The notes beneath the pieces were generated by a model. That model saw nothing but the letters and a program-made list of their open reading frames with translations, did no database searches and was not told the origin of the DNA. This document shows positions 11,129 to 21,739 of a DNA stretch of 64,000 nucleotides, piece by piece; positions within the stretch are counted from its first letter, which is position 1; each line of letters starts with the position of its first letter. The translations under genes and the position numbers were made by a program. Where the stretch lies: NCBI GenBank assembly GCA_030765055.1, contig CM060958.1, positions 83,539,783 through 83,603,782 of the forward strand, given 5' to 3'. The DNA comes from Mantis religiosa. Taxonomy: Eukaryota > Arthropoda > Insecta > Mantodea > Mantidae.

Positions 11129-11575
11129 TTAAATCCATTTACCTTCTCAAACACCTTCTCAAAATCTATAAATTTTGTGTAAGTCTACATATTGACTTCC
11201 TATGTTTTTCAATTATCTGATTTACAGTAAATATACAGTCAGAACAGGATCTTCCATTTCTGAATCCATTTTGGACTTCCATAATTATATTTTCCATTAT
11301 TATATTTAAATGTCAGTTTAGAATAGATGCATAAATTTTATAGCCTGAATTTAAAATGCTTATGTCTCTATAATTTTTACATTCATGACTATCACCTTTC
11401 TTATAAATTGGATATATTTTTGCAATTCTCCATTTTTCTGGAATATGACCGAACTTCCAACATATTAAGTCTAATAGTCTGTATTTCAATGGAGTGGAGC
11501 CGTAATTAATTAATTCATGATTAATGTTATCCACTCCAACAGTTTTTTTATTTTAGAGGTTATTAATTTTTTCAT
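11129..11575 (-). pseudogene. LINE-1, upstream RT half (U1)
   Basis: The minus frame 11313-11534 reads DNINHELINYGSTPLKYRLL, WKFGHIPEKWRIAKIYPIYK and KGDSHECKNYRDISIL, the RT palm/finger region (W-I-PIYKKGD-C-NYR-ISLLN). Further down are NGFRNGRSC, IIEKHRK and VDLHKIYRFEKVFEKVN, the motif A region with the catalytic Asp degraded. The element stops where LINE-2 enters, just after EKVN. Confidence 0.75.
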
Positions 11576-11641
11576 TTCAAAAATAAAATTAATTCTACTG
11601 AGAACATGGCTTTCTCTGACGAGGTTATAGTTCCCACCACA

Positions 11642-11830
11642 GCTAGCATCTGCTGTGATAATAAACATACACATGGATAAACATTCCAGAAACTTACCAT
11701 CTCTCTTCCTAAGCCAGAGTTTATTCACAGACAACTGCATGTAGCATACAATCCTGTAAAGAGTCCAGAAGATATCAATACAAAAATATTGTGTACTGTA
11801 ATAAGACTTCGTTTTGTGGAGTTTATGTAA
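11642..11830 (+). pseudogene. Helitron/Pif1-type helicase C-terminal fossil (U1)
   Basis: In the frame starting GCT at 11642 the sequence reads CCDNKHTHG-stop-TFQKLTISLPKPEF, then IHRQLHVAYNPVKSPEDINT. I compare this with the Helitron/Pif1 consensus TINKSQGQTF, LPKPVFTHGQLYVA-SRV. The stop falls where the consensus has Gln (CAA to TAA), consistent with a decayed codon. Only the last helicase motifs remain; no Rep domain and no Helitron ends were identified. A host Pif1-derived pseudogene is the alternative. Confidence 0.55.
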
Positions 11831-11902
11831 TTACAACTGGTCCAGATTGTTTTGTGATTGAACCTCATAAAACAATTTGCTCCTGTAAACATAAATCGGA
11901 TA

Positions 11903-12290
11903 TTGTACAACAGACCTGGGGAAGTGTACTCACCAAGTGTCAGCTTCATACGTGGCGAAGGGTGATGGATTTTTAGTGAACATAGAAATCATTAGCATGG
12001 CATAAAGGTGGGTTGCCGAGTGGTAGATTTTGGTGACATAAAATAAATTCAAGCCTAATAAAGAGCCCTCTGAGCAAAATTAAATATATTTCACACCCAA
12101 TAAGGAACGGGACGCTCAGAACCACTGTACTTAAACTGTGTCCCATAAGTAAAAACTCAATTTCAATTTATTTCCTTCATTACTATTAAAGTGGAAAAGC
12201 TAAGAGAAAACCGGTTCATTGCAGTTAAGGGGGCGAGGAACAACTTTCCTCACTACTTTGGAGCAATGCTTCCCAGGTCTGTTGTACAAC
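11903..12290. repeat. Short inverted repeat, 20-22 bp arms (U1)
   Basis: TTGTACAACAGACCTGGG (from 11903) is inverted as CCCAGGTCTGTTGTACAAC ending at 12290, about 345 bp apart. The arms could be termini of a small non-autonomous element or a foldback. No clear target duplication was found. The interior is non-coding. Confidence 0.65.
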
Positions 12291-12514
12291 GTGTGGAGTT
12301 GATCTGGTAATGACATTGTGAAAATAATGTACATACTTGGTTGAAATGTACTGAACCGTTTTTACTTCTTGTAGTTTTTCTGTTTTACATGATGACTAGT
12401 ACAGTGTGTATAATTTAGAATTGCAACTATGCACCGTTTTAATGATTGCAATTAATTCAGTTCATGACTAGTGATATGGGCTTTGGTTTCGAACGTGAGA
12501 GTTTCGTTACACTA

Positions 12515-13071
12515 TCAATCCTTGCCTTCGGTATTTATATTACGACGCCGCCTTCTTGAACAACTCCTCCTCCTTCTTCTCCGTCTTGAACAACTCCTTC
12601 TTCTCCTCCTTCTTGAGCAGCTCCTTCTCCTCCGTCTTGAACAACTTCGTCTTCTCCGTCTTGAACAACTTCGTCTTCTCCGTCTTGAACAACTTCTCCT
12701 CCTCCTCCTCCTTGAACAGCTTCGGCGTCTTGATCTTCTTCTCCGACAAGCAGCATTGACAGTGTTCAAGGGACCCTCTTCTTTGAAAGCTTTGATGAGT
12801 TTCACTCGGTCTGCATCAGTTAACTTTATCAACATATCTTCGTCGTTTTTCGTGGTAACAACTTGCGGAAAATTTACTTGGACCTCTAACGAAGGCTTTT
12901 CTTCCTTGCTGTGTGTACCTTCTCCTTTTTGCGTGACGGATACTTGGCGTTTTCCATGGTAAGAATATCCGCTAATTTTACTTTGGCATTTACGAAAGTC
13001 TTCTCTTCCTTGCTGTGTGTACCTTCTCCTTTTCCGCGAGGGAAGGTTACGCCAGATTTTGGTTCTCCCAT
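12515..13071 (-). pseudogene. Arg-rich open frame, frameshifted copy (U1)
   Basis: Counterpart of the 175-184 aa frames in U2-U4, starting MGEPKSGVTFPRGKG at 13071. A 1-nt deletion (CCTTTTTGCG in place of CCTTTTCCGCG, about 12930) breaks it after KYPSR. The C-terminal 106 codons (12515-12835) stay open and hold the CSRRRRRS array made by a 24-nt minisatellite. Unknown product; see the U4 copy for details. Confidence 0.5.
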
Positions 13072-13505
13072 TTCGTTATTTGAATATTATAATACTTTAA
13101 TTTAGAAGTCTTGTTTCCTTGTCGAACAGAAAATTTTGATATTGATTTATGGTTGTTTTGGAGATTGGTCGTCATTTAACATGCACATAAATTAAACAAA
13201 AGCGAGGGAAAACAAATTGGGTGGAAACTTATGAAAAATAAATTATGATGTGCTGCTTCCGTGTGTTCCTTACTTTAGTTCAAGATGTTCTTACGGAAAT
13301 ACATCCCTCTATCTACTTACGTTGATGAGATACATGTTTGTAGAAATAGTTCTTATACGTAATTTTCTTGTAAGTCCTCAGAAATTAGAGAATATAATTG
13401 GCTTTAAGCAATGCATAAGTTTTCTGAAAGCTGATCGCTGAGTGATATCTGTGACATTCTGCAATCTTTGTAATGCGAAGACATTAAGAATTACTAAGTA
13501 ACGGA
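13072..13505. other. Spacer between Arg-rich frame and segment H (U1)
   Basis: AT-rich, conserved among units. In U1 it joins segment H directly at about 13495, where U2-U4 carry the 1.9-kb TIR transposon. No motif recognised. Confidence 0.5.
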
Positions 13506-14432
13506 AGATTAAAACGAATAGAAAATAAAATTATTGGCTAGTTTCTACAAGTTAATTTGGTTTAAGGAAAGCTTTAGTGAAATAAACTATAGGCAGAATA
13601 AAACTTTTTGGACAAGAGCAACACACCCTAGAAACTTAGCACATAATATTTTAAGTAACATGTGTTTAATCAAGTACCAGTTGCAAAGTAAACCTGTCTG
13701 TGCTTGGAAGATGATAATATTTAGGTTATATTTTCAAGTCTGGGGAATGCAGATTGTACCACGTTGGCACTATAGATCACGCTGCGTGTTATTGAACGAA
13801 TATTGCAAAAGCTCAGAAATAAAGTGTTAAATACTGCGTAATTTGAAAGCAGCTGTGTGTTGGATTTGTTGAAATGAATGGCAAATGAAATGAAAATGGG
13901 CTGAAGCGAAAACACGAGGGACAACGATAAACAAGGTTATATGTTTACAGTCAATTGCCTTTTTTTGGTGTAACCACCAGACAAAGAATTATTGCATAGT
14001 ACCAATGTGCATGAACTTTTGGACATTATATATGTATTCTTTAGGTACAGTACGTAATATTAACTACAATTTTCAGGTCCATAAGAAATTAGGAAACGTA
14101 ATGCGGCACCCGATATAAGCAGAAAATAGAGCAGTACAAAACATAAAGTTGTAGTACAATTTTGGCTTTACGTTGGGGTGTTTTATTGGCATTTCATTGT
14201 TTTTATTCAAAACGATATTCGTGGAAAACCCAGGTTAATTGGGAGCATTCGTTCCTGAGGAAGCAGTGACCTCCTATTACCCAAGGCGTATCATAATGGT
14301 ATCGTAATGACTATAATCTTCACAAAAGTTAAAGGGATATGCAGGCAGGCCGTACTACAGACTCCAGGGATTGCCAAGCTTGCTCCTCATATCTCCCGCG
14401 CCTGAACTGAGATTATTGTATTAATTAATTAC
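13506..14432. other. Segment H, first copy (U1)
   Basis: About 930 bp of non-coding sequence beginning near TATTGGCTAGTTTCTACAAG and ending near AATTAATTACGCTCGG. It always precedes the 147-bp tandem repeats. U1 holds two copies (this one and 16021-17004), so part of the unit is duplicated here. Confidence 0.6.
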
Positions 14433-15098
14433 GCTCGGATAAATGTTTGAAAAATGACAGCTACCAATCTGATAATAAGAAAGAATTTTACTTTCTGATG
14501 ATAACCGTACACAAAATCTTGTCTCTATGATACTCAGAACACAAACGATGCACGTTTTAGCTTCACATGTTATGGTTAAATGTTACTGATAAATATTTGA
14601 AATTTACAGATACCAATCTTACAACAAGGAGGAATTTTATTTTCTGATCATGGCTATACAAAATTTCTGTCTCTATGATACTTAGAACACGAGCGATGCA
14701 CGTTTTATCTTCACATGTTATGGTTATACTTTACTGATAAATATCTGAAAATTACAGATACCAATATTATAACAAGAAAGAATTTTACTCTCTGATCATA
14801 AAAGTACAAAAGACCGGTCTCTACGATACTTAGAACATGAGCGATGCACGTTTTATCTTCACATGTTATGGTTAAATGTTACTGATAAATATTTGAAAAT
14901 TATAGATACCAATATTACAACAAGAAAGAATTTTATTTTCTGGTCATGGCTATACAAAATTTCTGCCTCAATGATACTTAGAAAAGAGCGATGCACGTTT
15001 TAGCTTCACATGTTATGGTTAAATGTAACTGATAAATATTTGATAATTACAGATACCAATATTATAGCAAGAAAGAAATTTACTTTCTGATCATGAAC
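14433..15098 (+). repeat. About 147-bp tandem repeats, extra block (U1)
   Basis: The anchor CGATGCACGTTTT occurs at about 14546, 14693, 14841 and 14987, giving steps of 146-148 bp. Each monomer has CTGATAAATATTTGAAA, AGATACCAAT, TTTTCTGATCATG and the anchor, with roughly 10 percent variation by eye. The last monomer breaks at about 15100 into the transposon fragment. Confidence 0.9.
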
Positions 15099-15101
15099 TT
15101 A

Positions 15102-16020
15102 CAGCAAATATATTTATGTTCTGCATTTGCACCATCTATAGTACGTACGGCAAGAATCATAAGTAATACTACAACTTGCATTGAGACAGCGCTCACACTG
15201 CTTAAATCGCAATGTAATTAGAAAATGGTATTCATTAAGGCACATTGTAGTACAAACCATTATGGTATTGTACATGTAATTAGCTACATTACATGTGTGA
15301 ACAGTGTTTGCAATAACGGTTAGGTCATCGATACAAACTGCATAACCCAAAAATTTGTGTTATTCACTGTTTGCTTCACAGCTTGTTACTTTCGTCTGGT
15401 AATACTTTAACGAAACGCAAATTAAACATTGCACAAACTATTAGCAAAATGGAATGTTTACTAATTCAGCATGTTACTGAACATTTATACCTATCCACCT
15501 ACACATAGTATTTCGTGTACTTTCCGGTATAGGTTTGACATCTTTATTTATTACATTTATGTTCGTTAAAACATAATATGGTCGCATAAAATATTGCATT
15601 GCTTGCAACAAGTCACTGACACAATGGGATACTAGAAATTATCATTCCATAACCAAGTACGTCAAGTTACCTAATACTCATGTGGTTTATTTTATTTCAT
15701 TTTCAACATGTCACAAATATGAAATTATCTTTCCGCATTCTAATTGTTTTAGCTCTACTATTAAACAAATACCGTGCCAACATTTCATCATCAGAATCGC
15801 TGTCAACATTCAATCTGGTCTGGAGGTACGCAATTTTCTTTTTCGTGTGTGAAAGTAAACTCAAAGTTATCTCACTAAGCGTTACTTGACGTTAGAGTTA
15901 GTTTACCTACAGAAATAACTCTCAGTTAGCCCTTAACCGAATGTCGTAATACCGACATCTACATGTAACTCCATGTTAACTGTTATCCAACACATTAACC
16001 GGAGATTGTAATACAGAGCC
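15102..16020. mobile_element. TIR DNA transposon, right half only (U1)
   Basis: Matches about 24557-25487 of the complete U2 element. The right terminus reads CCGGAGATTGTAATACAGAGCC, with the terminal GACCC mutated to GAGCC. The minus-strand ATG of the small transposase-like frame is ATT here. The left half was lost when it was joined to the tandem repeats. Confidence 0.75.
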
Positions 16021-17004
16021 ATAGTGATGTTTGAAGGAAATAACAAATATAAGTAATGGAGGATTAAAACAAATAGAAAACAAAATTATTGGCTAGTTTC
16101 TACAAGTTAATTTGGTTTAAGAAGCGTTTTAGTGAAATAAACTATGGGCAGAATAAAAACATTTGGACAAGAGTAACACACCCTAGAAACTTAGCACATA
16201 ATATTTTAAGTAACATGTAATTAATCAAGTACCAGTTGCAAAGTAAACCTTTGGTCTGTCTGTGCTTGGAAGATGATAATTTTTAGGTTATATTTTCAGG
16301 TCTGGCGGATGTAAATTGTACTACGTTGGCACTATAGATCATGCTTCGTGTTATTGGACGAATATTGCAAAAGCTCAGAAATAAAGTGTTAAATACTGTG
16401 TAATTTGAAAGCAGCTGTGTGTCGGATTTTGTTCAAATGAATGGCAAATGAAATGAAAATGGGCTGAAGCGAAAACACAAGGGACAACAATAAACAATGT
16501 TATATGTGTACAGTCAATTGCCTTGCTTTGGTGTAACCACCAGACAAAGAATTATTGCATAGTACCAATGTGCATTAACTTTTGGACAGAATATACCGTT
16601 TGTTTAGATACAGTACTTAATATTAACTACAATTTCTTAAGTCCATAACAAATTAGGAAACAAAAGGCAGCACCCGATATAAGCAGCAAATAGAGCGGTA
16701 CAAAACATAAAGTTCTAGTACCTTTTTGGCCCTACGTTGGGCTGTTTCATTGGCATTTCATTGGTTTTATTCAAAACGATATTCGTGTAAAACCCAGGTG
16801 AATTGGGAGCATTCCTTCCTGAGGAAGCAGTGAACTCCTATTACCCAAGGCGTATCATAATGGTATCGTAATGACTATAATCTTCACAAAAGTTAAAGGG
16901 ATATGTAGATGGACCGTATTACAGACTCCAGCGAATCCTAAGCTTGCTGCTCCTATCTCCCGCGCCTGAACTGAGAACATTGTATTAATTAATTACGCCC
17001 GGAC
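16021..17004. other. Segment H, second copy (U1)
   Basis: Parallel to 13506-14432, but here in its usual place after the transposon right end. Differs by substitutions and small indels. No gene seen. Confidence 0.6.
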
Positions 17005-17425
17005 TAATGTTTGAAAAATGACAGATGCCGATCTGATAATAAGAGAGAATTTAACTTTCTGATCATGACCGCACAAAAGTCTTGTCTCTATGATACTCAC
17101 AACACGAGCGATGCACGTTTTAGCTTCACATGTTATGGTTAAATGTTACTGATAAGTATTTCAAATTTACAGATACCAATCTTACAACAAGAAATAATTT
17201 TATTTTCTGATCAGGATATACAAAATGTCTGTCTCTATGATACCTAGAACACGAGCGATGCACGTTTTATCTTCTCATGTTATGGTTAAATGTTACTGAT
17301 AAATATTCGAAAATTACAGACACCAATACTATAGCAAGAAAGAGTTTTACCTTCTGATCATGAAATTAGAAAAATCTTTTCTCTGCGATACTTCGACCGC
17401 GAGCGATGCATGTTTTATCTTCACA
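17005..17425 (+). repeat. About 147-bp tandem repeats (U1, PLE-proximal)
   Basis: Three monomers with anchors at about 17106, 17254 and 17403 (the last as CGATGCATGTTTT). An 85-bp spacer then leads to the PLE left arm. Confidence 0.9.
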
Positions 17426-17512
17426 ATGTTATGTTTACTATTACATCGTACATAAACATAAAGATATCGAGATTTAACTGTATTTGAACACCACAGTGAA
17501 GCGAAATAATTA

Positions 17513-17619
17513 TTCATTTATAGATGAGACGTATTTATTACACATCGCCTACACTAACGTACCTATTTTGAGGACATGTTTCACAAACCATCCTTTACAT
17601 CGTCGGCTCTTATGCGACT
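17513..17619 (-). repeat. PLE left inverted arm (U1)
   Basis: 107 bp that is the reverse complement of 18767-18873 with few mismatches. In PLEs a partial copy of the terminal repeat in inverted orientation at the 5' side is a known arrangement. Read on the minus strand it carries the hairpin and GAAACATGTC-like core, here with GTGAAACATGTC. Confidence 0.85.
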
Positions 17620-17622
17620 GAA

Positions 17623-18640
17623 TATTTGGCAATGACTGAAATATGTATACATCAAAATTATTTTGTTTCCGATGTAAAGTATTATAAACAAATTTCAGGA
17701 CTGGCTATGGGAAGCCCGCTATCACCATTTTTGGCCAGTTTATACATGAGCTTTTTAGAAAGGCATATAACTAAAGCCTTCCCTCATATTTTTAAAACAT
17801 GGTACAAATACGTAGACGACATCTTTGCAATAGTGCACTACAAACAAATAGATGATGCTTTGAAACTACTCAATCTTCAAGAACCCAGCATACACTTCAC
17901 AGTAGAAACTGAAGAGGATTGTACTCCACCTTTTTTGGACCTTAAAATCACAAAAAGCAATGAAAGACTCGAATTTCGGATTCATAGAAAAGCAACACAC
18001 ACAGGTAATTACATCAAAGAAAATAGTTTCAACCGAATTCCACACAAACATGCCACCATCGAAAGTCTCACACACAGATTAATAAATCTACACCTCAGCC
18101 AGCAAAAATATCAAAAAGAATACCATCAAATCTTAAAAACTGCAATTCAAAATGGATGAGGAAAAAAACCTTGTAGATAAAAAACTAAAATCATTCAAAC
18201 TTCAAAAGAATTTAAAACAGATCACAGCTCTCACACCAATAAAACAAGAAATTAGATATGCCAAATTTTCTTACCACTACTGGGCCACAAAGGTTCCAAA
18301 AAATATTCAAGATATACAATATAAAATTGGCACCAAAAGCAATTGCAACATTAAAAACATACTTAACAGTAATAATACTGATAAGATAAAACCAGAAGAA
18401 AAGTCAGGCACTTACAAGATTAAGTGTAAAGACTGTGAAAAATTTACATAGGGGGGACAAAAAGAAACATAGGCACTAGAAAGAAAGAACACTTCGGGCA
18501 CTTAAGATACAAAAAATTGATAAGTCCGCAATAGCAGCTCATTTCTGGCCTGAAAATCATGAAATTGAAGATAACATTGAATTACTAAAATACATACAAA
18601 AACGTAGTGAACCGGTCATATGGGAGAGAATATAGATAGA
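17623..18640 (+). pseudogene. PLE, 5'-truncated RT plus GIY-YIG (U1)
   Basis: The first frame (to 18159) carries RT motif B GLAMGSPLSP at residues 25-34, the catalytic YVDDIF at 62-67 and FLDLKI at 103-108, typical of Penelope-like RTs. A stop (TATGGA to TGAGGA) and a 1-nt insertion at about 18157 shift into the second frame (18152-18451). That frame ends CKDCEKFT-stop because of a 1-nt deletion before YIG. The rest of the GIY-YIG domain (GGTKRNIGTRKKEHF...) is readable downstream. RT fingers upstream of motif B are absent, so the copy was truncated before amplification. Confidence 0.85.
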
Positions 18641-18766
18641 AAAAAAAAAAAACAACGAATGAACTTTGAATTACCGCCAGAAGAGAATCCCACATTTAGG
18701 TTCATGACTAAATCAACAGATGGCAGCAGACACCCCAGAATAGCCCACACCACTGGATCAAGCTTT

Positions 18767-18873
18767 AGTCGCATAAGAGCCGACGATGCAAATGATGGTT
18801 TGCGAAACATGTCAACAAAATAGGTACGAAAGTGAAGCCGATGTGTAATAAATACGACACATCTATAAATGAA
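18767..18873 (+). repeat. PLE right arm with hammerhead-like hairpin (U1)
   Basis: Inverted partner of 17513-17619. It contains GACGATGCAAA, a loop, then TTTGCGAAACATGTC: a GCAAA/TTTGC stem next to GAAAC and an ATGTC cleavage-site-like end. Hammerhead ribozymes are known in PLE terminal repeats. Here the CUGAUGA core reads CCGACGA, so activity is doubtful. Confidence 0.6.
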
Positions 18874-19730
18874 CAACAAAAAAACAAAGATGTTTTGAAT
18901 AATCTATGTAATATTACTTACAGTACTGGGGCATTATGCAATGCAGCTAAAATTGATTTAAATATTTTTTCTTAGTGAAGCTCAAAAAGTATTTTTGGTA
19001 AAACATCTATATTAAATTTTGGGTGGTATATAACACCTTCTCTATCTCTATGTACGTGTTAGAGAAAGTACAAATTTGACGATTAATTTAGTCTATATTA
19101 TTGTTCTTATATCTACAGTAAAATCCTGTAATGTTTAAAAAGACATCTCAGTTAAAAGAAGTAGAGAGTAAAGGTTGAAAATAAAGCAAGTTTTGAATGC
19201 TATTTAATTCAAAATAAAGTTTAAGTGGATTTTATAAGCTGTAAAGGTATTTGCCAACTACTGTGTGTATATGCAGTATTTTTTTGGACCAATTTATTTT
19301 AGTGAGTGCAATGCGATCAGAAACATCGTAGGGGTAGTATTTTAGAGTTGTAAGGTTGCTTATGGTTTTCTTTGAATCCTAACGGATAAGAATGCAAAGC
19401 TTCAACTAGATAGGCCAGAGAAGTTGATTTGTATTTTAGAAGTTGAATATAAGTCAGTTTCTGGAATCTGATATACATGACCTCGTCAAAATCACGCAAA
19501 AGTATTGCTTGATAAAATTTTAGTAAAAGATGAGATAAATATAAATTATATACAACCCCCCTTAAGATAAAAATTTTAAAGCTTTTTATCCCTTCACAAC
19601 GCCGTTATGCTTAGTCTTTAGCATCTGCCAAATATGCAATAAAGTGCAGAAATAGATTCTGTTATGCGTTTTCAACAAAATAGCATTCAAATTTGGTGAC
19701 ATGAGGATGTGAAGTGTTTAACGCCCTCCT
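18874..19730. other. Segment B (U2)
   Basis: Full-length version starting after the PLE arm with an A-rich stretch, then ATTACTTACAGTACTGGGGC. The minus 60-codon frame is intact at 19317-19499. Confidence 0.6.
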
Positions 19731-19931
19731 TTACTACATACGGCAGCACAGGCGATGACACTGATGATACATGAGATGATAATGGAGCACCGGTTGAATG
19801 AGATGGCGGGGTAAACAGGAGATCCCGGAGAAATCCTGCCCCAGCGCCGTGTTGTCCACCACAAATCTCACTTTGCGGTCGTCTGGGATCGATCCCGGCA
19901 CGCCTTGGTGCCGCCTTGATATGAATATGAA
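19731..19931 (-). repeat. tRNA-derived insect SINE (U2)
   Basis: Core conserved; the B-box-side palindrome is altered (GATCGATCCCGGCACG). Closest by eye to the U3 copy. Confidence 0.7.
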
Positions 19932-20188
19932 GAGGAAAACCCTTGCTCTCAATTTTCAAAACTTTGAAGTATTTTATAGCCTGTGACCATCTGAAAAAAT
20001 AGGGAGTTTCGTGGTGAGGGAATTTGGTTTAGTGACTCTTGAGAAACTGTGGCTCCATACACAAAAACAGATGGTTTCCTTTTTTTCTTTTTTTTTTTGT
20101 GTTAGAGAATCATCTTTGTTTCTGCTTGTCTTTCTTTGCGTTATGAATTGTCAACATTGTGAACCATATAAGAACATGGGCACTGCCA

Positions 20189-20371
20189 TTACTTGTAAAA
20201 TTTTAGTTTTGTTTGTTTTGTGTCAGTCGTGATACATCTTTTTATGGTACCACAAGTGTTTTTAAATTTATTAATATGATTTTTTATATATCCATTTCTA
20301 AAATATGAAACATTGCAGCCTAGATAGTTAAAATTGTTAAATGCTTGTGTGCTAAACCAATGCATGTACAC
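20189..20371 (-). pseudogene. Non-LTR RT thumb fragment (U2)
   Basis: 60 codons open, ending KLKFYK. A stop created in the tail shortens it relative to U0 and U1. Confidence 0.55.
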
Positions 20372-20453
20372 AGTGGCTATCCTGTTGCCAACTGATGCAC
20401 CAGAAGACGGAAGATAAACTAGGGAACGAGGATAGTGTTGCCAGAATTACCTT

Positions 20454-20935
20454 GTGATGATTTACCCACTCTAATCTGGCCAGTTTCCTTACACATACCT
20501 ATGTCGCGAGTTTGGTTACGCAATGTAAGTAGCTTCAGCAAATACATGTTTTCGCTATTGACAATGCTACAGCAACCTAGGACATGCCCGCCATTCTCAT
20601 AGCAAACCACTGCCACTAATTTGCAGTTTTACCATAATACTCAGAACAAGGAACACAAACGTATACTGCAATTACTCATCTGGCACAGAGTACCTACATT
20701 TAGAAATAAAAAGTGAGATCCTGTTTTAAATCATTGGCAACATGAAAGCAGCCACTGTGTGAGTAGTAATCTTAGTGAGAACTGAACTATAAAGAAAAAT
20801 CACACTTCCAGAAGCATATGTTGCCCACCACACACTCATTGTGAAAGCTGGTGCTACTGTTATGCTCATGGAAAACATAAACTTGGGACCAGAAAGATAA
20901 TTTCACATGGTCATGTGTGCTTAATGTAAACTTCT
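20454..20935. other. Anonymous segment, left part deleted (U2)
   Basis: Sequence jumps at about 20453 from CCAGAATTACCTT to GTGATGATTTACCC. Compared with U3 (30060 to 30877) this removes about 820 bp: the tRNA-like head, the whole microsatellite and its flank. The remainder matches 30877-31340. Confidence 0.75.
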
Positions 20936-21222
20936 GACACATTGCAAGTTATTATGAGAACTGGAAAGGGAAACATTGCTTGTATTGCTGTTCAGCGTCA
21001 TCAACGTTTCACGGTTTAAGCCATCAAGGCTTGTTCCAGACTCTATGGTTTCATTAATGTGGGTTTTCCAAGATAATTTAGAATCGAGTGTTATGCCCAG
21101 ATATATATAATTTTCTGTTTCTGTTAGTTGCTCACCATTTAGTGTTATTTTGATAAGCGGTTTTGTGTGGCAAAGCGTGAACACTTGGTATTTTGTTTTC
21201 GATAAGTTCAGTCATTTCGTTA
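20936..21222 (-). pseudogene. Deletion fusion of LINE-2 thumb to LINE-1 tail (U2)
   Basis: One open frame (20921-21184) starts MFTLCHTKPLIKITLNG and runs through YIYLGITLDSKLSW (LINE-2). After NETIE it switches to SGTSLDGLNRETLMTL, the LINE-1 3' end. About 2.35 kb present in U3 (31450-33800), including RNase H and the LINE-1 RT core, is missing at a joint near 21040. A chimeric frame produced by deletion, not an evolved protein. Confidence 0.8.
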
Positions 21223-21650
21223 GCTATTTAAATCCATTTACCTTCTCAAACGCCTTCTCAAAACCTATAAATTTTGTGTAAGTCTACATATTGAACTTCC
21301 TATGTTTTTCAATTATATGATTTACAGTAAATATACAGTTAGAACAAGATCTTCCATATCTGAATCCATTTTGCACTTCCATAATTATATTTTCCATTAT
21401 TATATTTAAACAACAGCTCAGAATAGGTGCATAAATTTTATAGCATGTATTTAAAATGCTTATGCCTCTACAATTTTTATTCATGACTATCACCTTTCTT
21501 ATAAATTGGATATATTTTTGTATTCTCCATTTTTGTGGAATATGACCGAACTTCCAACATATTAAGTCTAATAGTCTGTATTTCAATGGAGTGTGGGCGT
21601 AATTAATTAATTCATTATTAATGTTATCCACTCCAACAGTTTTCTTATTT
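21223..21650 (-). pseudogene. LINE-1, upstream RT half (U2)
   Basis: Frame 21284-21631, 115 codons: DNINNELINY, LICWKFGHIPQKWRIQK, then GISILNTCYKIYAPILSCCL, EVQNGFRYGRSCSNCIFTV and IIEKHRKFN. It is the longest uninterrupted version of this RT region in the window, though PIYKKGD is lost to a frameshift-like change. Confidence 0.75.
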
Positions 21651-21739
21651 TAGAGGTTATTAATTGTATTCATGTCAAAAATAAAATAAATTCTACTGAG
21701 AACATGGTTTTCTCTGACGAGGCTATAGTTCCCACTACA

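Noticed and set aside
11791..11976. 61-codon plus frame open in four units (YCNKTSFCGVYV...)
   Set aside because: Overlaps the helicase fossil in another frame; conservation is explained by recent duplication and no domain is recognisable.
12471..12962. Leu/Arg-rich plus-strand frame overlapping the Arg-rich minus frame
   Set aside because: Shadow of the 24-nt minisatellite; N-terminal part is poorly conserved and has no domain.
14433..15098. CRISPR-like array (regular repeats)
   Set aside because: Whole 147-bp monomers repeat without unique spacers, in eukaryotic DNA.
17513..18873. PLE arms as terminal inverted repeats of a DNA transposon
   Set aside because: The enclosed sequence is PLE RT and GIY-YIG, no transposase or target duplication is seen, and inverted partial repeats are known for PLEs.
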